This document shows, one piece after another, positions 1-7,464 of a stretch of 15,751 bases of DNA; position 1 is the stretch's first letter, and every line of letters starts with the position of its first letter. Location of the stretch: contig CAZUAH010000311.1 in the NCBI GenBank assembly GCA_964617665.1, forward strand, positions 1 to 15,751, in the 5' to 3' direction. Under the pieces are notes generated by a model. The model was not told where the DNA came from. It did no database searches and was given only the letters and a program-made list of their open reading frames with translations. Source of the stretch: JADHUC01 sp964617665. Lineage in GTDB: Bacteria; Planctomycetota; Planctomycetia; Pirellulales; Pirellulaceae. The translations under genes were made by a program, and so were the position numbers.

Positions 1-6
1 AAATTC

Positions 7-83
7 GTACGATGGCTCTCCGAAGCCGTCGATCGGTGGCAGCATCCTGGTATTCATTCGACGGGCTCGGAGGCCCATCGTAC
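7..83. repeat. REP-like inverted pair (double hairpin)
   Basis: Two 24-nt arms, 7-30 and 60-83, are inverted copies matching at 20 of 24 positions around a 29-nt spacer; both outer ends carry GTACGATGG or its complement. Each arm also folds on its own: the left arm as GGCT/AGCC around CTCCGA, the right as GGGC/GCCC around TCGGAG. All four differences between the arms fall in these mini-stems and preserve pairing. This is the layout of a REP doublet (REPIN-like). The sequence is unrelated to the REP copies around the RAYT gene at 9.7-10.5 kb. Family membership is inferred; no other copy lies in this window. Confidence 0.7.
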
Positions 84-113
84 CGGCTTGTGGATCGGCG
101 CACTCGCGCGGTG

Positions 114-175
114 CGGCTAAAATATTAGCCGATATGCCGGTGCCTGTCAATGACTGGAAGCTAAAAAATTAGCCG
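114..175. promoter_or_regulatory. Pair of AT-centred palindromes, candidate operators
   Basis: Site 1 (114-131) has arms CGGCTAA and TTAGCCG around AATA. Site 2 (160-173, shared sequence to 175) has arms GCTAA and TTAGC around AAAA. As direct repeats (116-131 and 160-175) they match at 15 of 16 positions. Their centres are 44 bp apart, about four helical turns, which suits two dimers of one regulator on the same DNA face. Site 1 covers the -10 box of a candidate leftward promoter, and site 2 lies just upstream of its -35 box, so repression is the simplest reading. The regulator is not identifiable here. Confidence 0.45.
122..150 (-). promoter_or_regulatory. Candidate sigma70-type promoter reading leftwards
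   Basis: On the minus strand a perfect TTGACA (145-150) is followed after exactly 17 bp by TAATAT (122-127), four of six matches to the -10 consensus. The -10 lies inside palindrome 1. Transcription would run off the left edge of the window, through the REP-like pair, toward a gene that is not visible. Planctomycete promoters are poorly defined, so this rests on the general sigma70 consensus. Confidence 0.4.
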
Positions 176-243
176 TTACCAATGCGAGGCAGGAAGTACG
201 GCGCGATCTCGCTATGCGGCCGTTTCTTGCTGGCGACGAATAG

Positions 244-636
244 ACCCTACCGTTCGCGCAGATCGTCTGCGCGTATGACACTTCGGTATTCCTGGTCGAT
301 CTCAGAGGGCCCCAAACCCAGGTGTACACGAACGTGGTATTCGTCGGCCAGTTCGGACGGTACTCGCCACGAGTACCGGCAGATGAAGTCTCATCCCCAC
401 CTGAACTTGCCGCTGGCAACTTCTTCGCCGTCAGGCTACTCCCAAAAGAGAAGATCCGCTTCCGCCTGTTGCCATGGGAGGTCAGGCGGTACGCGGCGTG
501 GTCAGAGTCGATGCGCAACGATATCGGTAGGCTCTCAGGGTATCACGACGGGCGCGCGGCGCAAAGCAAATGCTTGCAGTCTGACAGTCTCTCCCTCAAC
601 TATGACGACAAGTTGGACGTTCGTCAGGGCCTCTGA
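244..636. other. Coding-like stretch, unrecognised, possible gene remnant
   Basis: The + frame starting at 244 is open for 130 codons to TGA at 634-636; a GTG at 322 would give 104 residues. Second codon positions are AT-rich and third positions GC-rich, as in coding DNA. The neighbouring frame is Ser/Arg-rich, as seen in shadow frames beside real genes elsewhere in this window. The codon-aligned minus frame also reads like protein, ending at a stop at 247-249, but is broken by internal TAG and TGA codons. I recognise neither product and see no convincing ribosome binding site. It could be a small orphan gene on + or a decayed gene on the minus strand. Confidence 0.2.
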
Positions 637-1019
637 AGAGTGTTCATTCCTCGGGTGTGAGACTTCGGAGGAAACGTGGAGGCGTCCGTTGATGCGTTGC
701 GGTATCAGGACTGGCGATGGCGACGATCGTTGTCGAAAACCATTGACCGTCGAGCAGGCGTTGCGCATCATGACATTGGTCGGCGTTTCTTTTCACACCA
801 CATTTGCAGAACGAATAGCGAGTTTTTCTTGACCTTCCCGACAATCTTTCGCCTTGACCCGCGAACTACGGACAGTGTGCGCCGCGAGACCGAAAAGTAC
901 GGGTCTGCGCATACACAGTTGTGCATGCCTCTTGCGGACTCTGGCTTGGCTCACTGGAGCGGGTTACGAGCGGTCGCGCACCAGAGAGCGTTCTACAACG
1001 GGGATCACTTTCTTGCACT
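637..1019. other. Intergenic stretch with nothing recognisable
   Basis: I see no supported gene, RNA gene or repeat between the coding-like stretch and the ribosome binding site of the DUF1559 gene. Overlapping short open frames on both strands are low-complexity and mutually contradictory. The promoter of the gene at 1029 probably lies here, but no box is clear enough to name. Confidence 0.5.
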
Positions 1020-1028
1020 GGGAGATCA

Positions 1029-3428
1029 ATGATGGGCATCGGCGGACCGAATCCACTCGAATACTTGCTTCTTATGCTCCTCGGCGGCGGTTTTGGTATG
1101 CCGACTGGTGTCCCGCCAACGCAGGAGGATCCTCTTGCGGCGAAGATTGCGCCGGCGGATTGTCTTTTCTATGCGTCTTGGGCCGGTACGGGAACGCCGG
1201 ACGCGACGAGCGGTAACCACACGGAACGGATGCTGGCAGAACCAGAGGTCCAGAGGTTCCTCACAGAGGGCCGGGGTAGGATGCTCGGTTTCGTGCAGAT
1301 GGCAGCGGCCAATGATCCCAACGCGCAGCAGGGGATCGAGGACATAATGAAACTGCTGGAACTCGTGCAGGGCAAACCCGGAGCCATGTTCCTTAGCGAT
1401 CTTGTCTTCAACGGGAATGATCCGCCCACCATTAAGGGCGCCGGGTTGCTTCGCGTGGACGATGATGCAGCCGAAGTACAGAACATACTGAACAGGCTCC
1501 AGGGGCGAGCTCCGCCAGGACAGGTTACCTCGGTCCAGATTGGCAGCCGCACGTTCTCGCGGGTTCAACTTGACGAAGAAGCCCCAACAATCACCTGGGG
1601 AGTCGCCGGAAAGTATCTCCTTTTCGGACTCGGCGACGGGGCTTTGGAGGGAATGATGCAACGCGCCGGCGGGCAACCGCCAGCGTGGCTGGCTAACGTA
1701 CGAACCAGGCTGCCCATTCCGCGCGTTTCGACGACCATGTACGTCGACGTGAAACGCGTGGTGGAGATGGTTGTCGAGCAGAGCGGTGAGCCTGAAGCAG
1801 GCCGGATCGTCTTGGTGCTGGGCTTGGACAAGGTTCAGAGTTTCGCCAACGTCAGCGGGATGGATGACAAAGGTTGCGTCAGCCGATCATTGTTGGCGGT
1901 CGACGGCGCCGGCACAGGGCTGCTGTCGTGGATCGACGCGAAACCGCTTGCGGCCGACGACCTGAAGGTAATCGGACAGGATGCTCCTGCCGCCATCGCG
2001 TTCAAGCTCGACACAACTGCGCTCCTGGATCTGGTGTTGGGCATGATCGGACAGTTCGAGCCGAGGGAAGCCGAACAGGCGCGAGAGGAGATGGCGGAGG
2101 CAGAGCAGCACCTTGGGTTCAATATTCGCGAGGACTTGTTGAAATCGTTCGGCGATACCTGGCGGATCTTTGCCCAACCCGGTGAGAATGCGCTAATTGG
2201 CGGGTGGACAATCGCGATTCAAGTCCGCGATCGACAGAAACTGGAACGGATCCAGGAGACTTTGCTGACGATGGCGAAGGCAGCCCTCGATCAGGAGGGA
2301 GAGGGAGCTCCGTCGATTTCATCGGACACCCTCAATGGGCACACGGTACACACGCTGGAATTCGCCCAGCCGGGAGTTCCGGTTGCTCCGTCTTGGTGCC
2401 TGACCGATAACGAGCTGTTCATCACCGCAACACCGCAGATGATGAATCCGCTTCTCTCGGGCGGGGGCGACGGCCGATCGCTGGCGCAGCATCCGGACGT
2501 GGCAGGTCTGTTCTCCGGGAGCGCGAAGACGTTGGTTCTGGCATACATGGACACACGCGTGGTCGCGGAGACCATATTACCGATGGTGCCTGGTCTACTG
2601 CAGATGTTCGGTATCCCGGCGCTGGATACCTCCGGCCTACCTCCGTCCGAGGTGATCGTAAGCCACTTGCAGCCAACCGTGTTCGCAGTAGGCCGTACGC
2701 CGGATGGTGTGGCGCTGTTCAGCCGCCGGACACTACCGGGCGGGAACATGGCAGCTTCCGTGCCGGTTATGGCCGCGGTGGCCTTGCCGGCCGTTGGGGC
2801 AGCGAGACAGGCGGCGCGTCGTACACACGGCAGTAACAATCTGAAAAACATCGCGCTTGCCATGCACAACTATCACGACACCTATCGCGCATTGCCTGCT
2901 GGTTACAGCGCGGACAAGGACGGCAAGCCGCTGCTCAGTTGGCGCGTCCATATTCTGCCGTTCATCGAGGGAGCCGACCTCTATGATCAGTTCCATTTGG
3001 ACGAACCGTGGGACAGTCCCCACAACAAGAAGCTGATCGAACAAATGCCTGAGACATACAAGGCGCCTGGCTCGAAGAGCGAACCGGGTATGACGAATTA
3101 TCTGGGCGTTGGTGGAGCCGATGGCGTACTTGTCCGGCCCAAACCGGGAGACAAACTTGGGATCAGTTTTGCACGGATTACCGACGGCACGTCGAACACG
3201 ATCATGGCAGTCGAGGCCCCCGACGACTCGGCCGTGATCTGGACCAAGCCGGGCGATTTCGCACCGAACAAGGAGAACCCGACACGCGGACTGATCGGGT
3301 TGCGCCCCGGCGGTTTTCAGGCCGCGCTGACCGACGGCAGCGTCCGATTCTTTGCCGAGACGATCGACGTGGCGGTGCTGAATGGGCTATTCACCAAGTC
3401 AGGTGGTGAAGTCGTGAATTTCCGCTAA
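1029..3428 (+). CDS. Large protein with C-terminal DUF1559 domain
   Basis: 799 residues. The start is ATG 1029 (ATG 1032 equally possible) behind GGGAG at 1020-1024; an upstream in-frame GTG at 921 lacks such a site. Residues 11-25 are hydrophobic and may act as an export signal or anchor. Residues 40-570 form a large region I cannot assign with certainty; repeated alpha/beta segments and phrases such as LFITATPQMMNPLLSG recall DUF3352-like proteins. Residues 574-600 are an Ala/Val-rich helix leading into SNNLKNIALAMHNYHD (from 602), the DUF1559 hallmark, and the domain ends with DGSVRF (769-774). Typical DUF1559 proteins are type-II-pilin-like with an N-terminal prepilin motif; here the helix is internal and lacks that motif. 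Role unknown, probably extracytoplasmic. It stands 103 bp upstream of the MoxR operon with a hairpin between, so it is probably a separate unit. Confidence 0.88.
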   Translation: MMGIGGPNPLEYLLLMLLGGGFGMPTGVPPTQEDPLAAKIAPADCLFYASWAGTGTPDATSGNHTERMLAEPEVQRFLTEGRGRMLGFVQMAAANDPNAQQGIEDIMKLLELVQGKPGAMFLSDLVFNGNDPPTIKGAGLLRVDDDAAEVQNILNRLQGRAPPGQVTSVQIGSRTFSRVQLDEEAPTITWGVAGKYLLFGLGDGALEGMMQRAGGQPPAWLANVRTRLPIPRVSTTMYVDVKRVVEMVVEQSGEPEAGRIVLVLGLDKVQSFANVSGMDDKGCVSRSLLAVDGAGTGLLSWIDAKPLAADDLKVIGQDAPAAIAFKLDTTALLDLVLGMIGQFEPREAEQAREEMAEAEQHLGFNIREDLLKSFGDTWRIFAQPGENALIGGWTIAIQVRDRQKLERIQETLLTMAKAALDQEGEGAPSISSDTLNGHTVHTLEFAQPGVPVAPSWCLTDNELFITATPQMMNPLLSGGGDGRSLAQHPDVAGLFSGSAKTLVLAYMDTRVVAETILPMVPGLLQMFGIPALDTSGLPPSEVIVSHLQPTVFAVGRTPDGVALFSRRTLPGGNMAASVPVMAAVALPAVGAARQAARRTHGSNNLKNIALAMHNYHDTYRALPAGYSADKDGKPLLSWRVHILPFIEGADLYDQFHLDEPWDSPHNKKLIEQMPETYKAPGSKSEPGMTNYLGVGGADGVLVRPKPGDKLGISFARITDGTSNTIMAVEAPDDSAVIWTKPGDFAPNKENPTRGLIGLRPGGFQAALTDGSVRFFAETIDVAVLNGLFTKSGGEVVNFR

Positions 3429-3441
3429 CCTCTCTACGAGA

Positions 3442-3467
3442 TTCCCGCACATCGGCGAGTGTGGGAA
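3442..3467 (+). terminator. Hairpin after the DUF1559 gene, possible terminator
   Basis: TTCCCGCAC (3442-3450) pairs with GTGTGGGAA (3459-3467) over 9 bp, one of them G-U, around an 8-nt loop, starting 13 bp after the stop codon. No T-run follows, so it is not a canonical intrinsic terminator. It could be an RNA-stability hairpin or mark the end of the upstream transcript. Confidence 0.33.
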
Positions 3468-3531
3468 CAAACGGCATCCGCAGGAAGATTCTACGCGTTA
3501 CGGAACGAACATCACGATTGAGGATCACAGC

Positions 3532-4557
3532 ATGACGGAATCCGTAGTGTCACCCGAAGTACAGCTTAGCGAGAATGATGTCCAGGCCATTGACCAACTG
3601 CGAGATGTGTATGACCGGTTACGGCAAGAGCTTGCTCGGGTCATCGTCGGACAACGGGATACGGTCGAGCGGCTGTCGATATGCCTGTTCGCTCGTGGTC
3701 ACGCCTTGCTGATGGGCGTACCAGGATTGGCCAAGACGTTGTTGGTCAGCAAGGTGGCTGAGACCATGTCGCTGAAGTTCAGCCGCATTCAGTTCACGCC
3801 CGACCTTATGCCCATGGACATCACGGGCACGGATATTCTGCAGGACGGAGCCGATGGACGCCGCGACTTCGAATTCGTCCACGGGCCAGTGTTCGCCAAT
3901 ATCGTGCTGGCGGACGAAATCAACCGGGCCCCGCCAAAGACCCAGGCCGCGATGCTGGAAGCCATGCAGGAATACAAGGTCACGGCGGTCGGGAAGACGT
4001 TGGTGATGGAACCGCCGTTCCTGGTACTGGCGACACAGAATCCCATCGAGCAGGAGGGGACATATCCGTTGCCCGAAGCGCAACTGGATCGGTTCATGTT
4101 TCTGATCGAACTCGACTACCCGTCCGAAGCCGAGGAGGTCCAGATCGCTCGCACAACAACAGGCGACGATCTTCCGGAACTGGATCATCTTCTGCACGCC
4201 AGCGAGATCCTTCAGCATCAGGGTTTGGTTCGGCGAGTACCCGTCCCGGATCACATCTATACATATGCTGCGAGGCTGGTGCGGCAGACACGGCCCAATG
4301 ATGCTACTGCTCCATCGTGGTTGAAACCGTTGGTTGCGTGGGGAGCCGGACCTCGCGCCGTGCAGAACCTGATCTTGGGCGCGAAAGCCCGCGCTGCGTT
4401 ATTGGGCAGCTACATGGTACGCCTGGAAGACGTTCAGGAAGTCGCAGCCCCCGTGCTGACTCACCGCGTGATCACCACGTTCGCGGCTCAGGCTGAAGGG
4501 ATCAGCGCAAAGGAGATCGTGCGTAGATTGGTGGAGGAGACGGATACAGAGGCGTAG
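3532..4557 (+). CDS. MoxR-family AAA+ ATPase
   Basis: 341 residues, normal length for the family. AAA_3 core followed by the MoxR lid domain. Walker A is GVPGLAKT (62-69), with Ala before Lys as is usual in MoxR proteins; Walker B is IVLADE (124-129), followed by INRAPPKTQAAMLEAMQE; sensor 1 is ATQNP (167-171); the PEAQLDRF block (181-188) carries the arginine-finger region. The start is ATG 3532 with GAGG about 9 bp upstream. MoxR ATPases are cytoplasmic, chaperone-like machines that work with VWA-domain proteins, several of which follow directly. First gene of the operon; the next start lies 16 bp after its stop. The family call is very secure; the substrate is unknown. Confidence 0.97.
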   Translation: MTESVVSPEVQLSENDVQAIDQLRDVYDRLRQELARVIVGQRDTVERLSICLFARGHALLMGVPGLAKTLLVSKVAETMSLKFSRIQFTPDLMPMDITGTDILQDGADGRRDFEFVHGPVFANIVLADEINRAPPKTQAAMLEAMQEYKVTAVGKTLVMEPPFLVLATQNPIEQEGTYPLPEAQLDRFMFLIELDYPSEAEEVQIARTTTGDDLPELDHLLHASEILQHQGLVRRVPVPDHIYTYAARLVRQTRPNDATAPSWLKPLVAWGAGPRAVQNLILGAKARAALLGSYMVRLEDVQEVAAPVLTHRVITTFAAQAEGISAKEIVRRLVEETDTEA

Positions 4558-4573
4558 ACAGCCGGAGTAGTTG

Positions 4574-5485
4574 ATGTTTCCCGACCGCCAACCTCGCAGT
4601 TTTCTCGATCCGCAGGCGATTGCCCGTCTAGCGGCTGTACCGCTGTGTTCGCGCCGCCCGATGCAGGGCAGTGTGTCGGGGCGTCATCCTAGCCCGCACC
4701 GTGGGGCCAGTGTCGAATTCGCGGAATACCGAAAGTACGTTCCCGGAGACGACTTGCGGCGCATGGATTGGCGGGCCTACGGCCGATCCGATCGGTTTTA
4801 TATCAAAGAGTTCGAGGCCGACACAAACCTGCGTTGTTGCCTGGTGTTGGACACCAGCGGTTCGATGGAATTCGGGTCGGACAGCGTGACCAAGATCGAA
4901 TACGCTCGCAAGATCGCGGGCTCTCTGAGCTACTTGGCAGCACAACAGGGAGACGCCGTCGGCCTCTACTGCGTTGCCAACGGCGTGATTCAGAACATCC
5001 CGCCGCGTCGCAACCCGGCGCATCTGCTGCATGTCTTCGACGTCTTGGAACAGACAAAGCCTCGCGGCCAGACGCAATTGGTGCCGGTGTTGCACGAACT
5101 GGCTGAAACCATCGAACAGCGGGCACTGATCGTCATCGTGTCCGATCTGTTCGTCGAACCCGAACAGTTGCGAGGCTGCTTCGAACATTTGCGTTTCCGC
5201 AAACACGACGTTGCTGCATTTCACTTACTTGATCCGCGAGAGCTGCAGTTCGATTTCTATCGGCCGATGCGATTCCTGGACATGGAGGGCGGCCCGTCCG
5301 TGTTTGCCGAGCCAAACGAAATCGCCGACCGATACCACAAGGTGCTTGAGCACTATCTGAATGAACTCAGGCAACTCGTGCTCGAATCGGCCATCGACTA
5401 TCACCGAGTGAGCATCGACGAAGACTACGAGAAGGCGATGATGCGATTCCTTATTGGGCGGACACGTACACGAGGCGCGCGATGA
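4574..5485 (+). CDS. DUF58-family protein (VWA-like fold)
   Basis: 303 residues from ATG 4574, with GGAG at 4564-4567 six bases upstream (TTG 4571 is also in frame but worse placed). The DUF58 signature is at residues 51-66: EYRKYVPGDDLRRMDW. A VWA-type MIDAS follows, DTSGSM at 93-98 (D-x-S-x-S), in a hydrophobic strand context. No membrane segment is evident, so it is probably cytoplasmic or peripheral; many other DUF58 proteins carry N-terminal TM helices. DUF58 proteins are nearly always encoded next to MoxR and are thought to be adaptor partners of the ATPase. The last bases overlap the next gene as ATGA, implying translational coupling. Confidence 0.95.
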   Translation: MFPDRQPRSFLDPQAIARLAAVPLCSRRPMQGSVSGRHPSPHRGASVEFAEYRKYVPGDDLRRMDWRAYGRSDRFYIKEFEADTNLRCCLVLDTSGSMEFGSDSVTKIEYARKIAGSLSYLAAQQGDAVGLYCVANGVIQNIPPRRNPAHLLHVFDVLEQTKPRGQTQLVPVLHELAETIEQRALIVIVSDLFVEPEQLRGCFEHLRFRKHDVAAFHLLDPRELQFDFYRPMRFLDMEGGPSVFAEPNEIADRYHKVLEHYLNELRQLVLESAIDYHRVSIDEDYEKAMMRFLIGRTRTRGAR

Positions 5486-7464
5486 GTTTTCTGCAGCCAA
5501 TCCTGTTAGCCGCTCTGCCGTTGATTGGCTTGCCGATCCTCATCCACTTGATCAATCAGCGCCGATATCAAACGACGCGCTGGGCGGCGATGATGTTCCT
5601 GCTGGCCGCCAATCGCATGTCGCGTGGGTATGCTCGGCTTCGGCAATGGTTGATCCTATTGTTCCGGATGCTTGCCGTTGCGGGTCTGATTTTCGCCATC
5701 AGCCGCCCGTTGGCCAGCGGTTGGCTGGGGCTGGCCGCTGGCGGTCGGGCTGACACGACGATCGTGTTGCTGGATCGTTCGCCCAGCATGCAACAGCAGG
5801 GTGCCGGCACAGTCATGTCGAAACTTGACACATGCCGAGAACAGGTGGTTCAAACGCTCAACACGCTGGGTTCTTCACGTTGGGTTTTGATCGAGAGCAC
5901 GACGAATACGCCTCGCGAATTGGAGTCCCCCGAATCGCTACTGGACCTGCCCGACGCCGAGCCCACCAGTACCGAGGCCGATCTGCCGGCGATGCTCCAA
6001 GCGGCACGTGACTATATCCAGGCCAACCGAACCGGGCGCACGGAGATCTGGATCTGCTCGGATCTTCGAGAGAACGATTGGCATGCCGATAGCGGCCGTT
6101 GGCAGACGCTGCGCGACAGTTTTCTGGAATTGGCCCAAGGCATTCGTTTTCATCTGTTGGCGTACCCGCAAGCGGCGCCGGCCAACGTGGCCGTGCGTGT
6201 GACCGACGTGCGCCGGCAGCAATCCAGCCAGAGCGCCGAATTGCTGGTTTCCTTGCTCCTGTCGCGAGAAGGCGATGCGGACGACCGAGTGACGATTCCA
6301 GTGCAGTTCGAGATCGAAGGGGCCCGATCCGAGACGACGATCGAGATGGTGGGACCCCAGTACAGGCTGAAAGACTACCGCATTGCCTTGGAAGCAGGCC
6401 AGGAGCGAGGCTGGGGGCGAGTCTCGATCCCCGCCGACGCGAATCCGGCTGACAACGATTTCTTCTTTGTCTTCGACGAGCCGGCGCCGCGGAAGGCAAT
6501 CGTCGTGGCAGACGATCCGCACGCCGCGTGGCCGCTGGAGTTGGCTGCGGCGATCGCACCGGATCCTGCGTACGAAAACGTTGCCGAAGTCGTTCCGATC
6601 GAACAACTGGCAACCGTGCCGTGGGAGGAGGTTTCGCTGCTGCTCTGGCAGGCTCCGCTGCCGCAGGGCGATGAGGCAAAGTCCGTGCAATCGTTTATCC
6701 AGCGCGGCGGCCAAGTGGTATTCCTTCCTCCGCAGGTTCCCAGTGACGATGAACTGTTCGGCGTCAAATGGGAGTCGTGGGTCGAACCTGACGGCGAAAT
6801 TCCTGTCGTAACATGGCGTGGCGATCAAGATTTGCTGGCACACTCGCTCAGCGGCACGGCGTTACCCGTTGGGGATTTGCAGGTTCGGCGATACTGCACA
6901 ATTTCTGGCGAGTTCACGGCCTTGGCTACGATGCGTGACGATGTGCCGCTGATCGGTCGCGTCACGACGGATCGCGGTGGCGTGTATTTCTGGGCGACGA
7001 CACCGGCCATGGCAGATTCCTCGCTGGCGACCGGTGGCGTGGTTCTGTACGTCGCGGTGCAACGAGCGTTGGCTTCCGGATCCAGAGTCTTGGGAAACAC
7101 ACGGAATCTTGTCGCCGGTCGACCGCCGACGGACATTCCGACTACGTGGGAGCGTCTTGAGGGTGCCGACCAGGCCATATCGACCGCCTACGCTTATCAC
7201 CGCGGCGTGTATACCGTGGGCGAACGATTGCTGGCCGTGAACCGGACAGCGGCCGAGGACCAAGCGGCGGTACTGGCCGATCAACGCGTGGCCGGGATAT
7301 TCCAAGGACTCGACTACGCACGTGTGGATGATCGTGCGGGCAGCATCAAATCGCTAATCCAGGAGATCTGGCGGCTGTTCCTTGCGGCGATGATCGTGGC
7401 CATGGTGCTCGAAGCCGGACTGTGTATCCCGAAGATACGCCGAACGGAAGGAGCCGCCACGTGA
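5482..7464 (+). CDS. BatA-type membrane protein with VWA domain
   Basis: 660 residues. ATG 5482 overlaps the DUF58 stop as ATGA, with GAGG at 5472-5475. The N-terminus has the BatA pattern: a hydrophobic helix at about 5-24 (LPLIGLPILIHLINQRR) and a second TM at about 56-75. A VWA domain follows with MIDAS DRSPS at 98-102. A beta-rich middle part (about 235-335) is followed by an amidotransferase-like region (about 335-560) without an obvious catalytic triad, and a C-terminal TM at about 637-655. The VWA domain would be held between membrane helices. This is the classic MoxR partner of Bat operons. The next gene overlaps by GTGA. Confidence 0.93.
   Translation: MSFLQPILLAALPLIGLPILIHLINQRRYQTTRWAAMMFLLAANRMSRGYARLRQWLILLFRMLAVAGLIFAISRPLASGWLGLAAGGRADTTIVLLDRSPSMQQQGAGTVMSKLDTCREQVVQTLNTLGSSRWVLIESTTNTPRELESPESLLDLPDAEPTSTEADLPAMLQAARDYIQANRTGRTEIWICSDLRENDWHADSGRWQTLRDSFLELAQGIRFHLLAYPQAAPANVAVRVTDVRRQQSSQSAELLVSLLLSREGDADDRVTIPVQFEIEGARSETTIEMVGPQYRLKDYRIALEAGQERGWGRVSIPADANPADNDFFFVFDEPAPRKAIVVADDPHAAWPLELAAAIAPDPAYENVAEVVPIEQLATVPWEEVSLLLWQAPLPQGDEAKSVQSFIQRGGQVVFLPPQVPSDDELFGVKWESWVEPDGEIPVVTWRGDQDLLAHSLSGTALPVGDLQVRRYCTISGEFTALATMRDDVPLIGRVTTDRGGVYFWATTPAMADSSLATGGVVLYVAVQRALASGSRVLGNTRNLVAGRPPTDIPTTWERLEGADQAISTAYAYHRGVYTVGERLLAVNRTAAEDQAAVLADQRVAGIFQGLDYARVDDRAGSIKSLIQEIWRLFLAAMIVAMVLEAGLCIPKIRRTEGAAT

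Noticed and set aside
1..180. CRISPR array
   Set aside because: The repeats here are a single inverted pair and one pair of short palindromes, with no regular repeat-spacer series and no cas genes.
182..832. Long + strand open frame of 216 codons
   Set aside because: The product is Ser/Arg-rich with no domain, like the shadow frames beside confirmed genes in this window, and it overlaps the more coding-like phase at 244-636.
921..1028. GTG start 36 codons upstream for the DUF1559 protein
   Set aside because: No ribosome binding site there, whereas GGGAG precedes ATG 1029/1032.
3619..4254. 211-codon minus-strand open frame opposite MoxR
   Set aside because: Codon-aligned antisense shadow of a gene with unmistakable AAA+ motifs.
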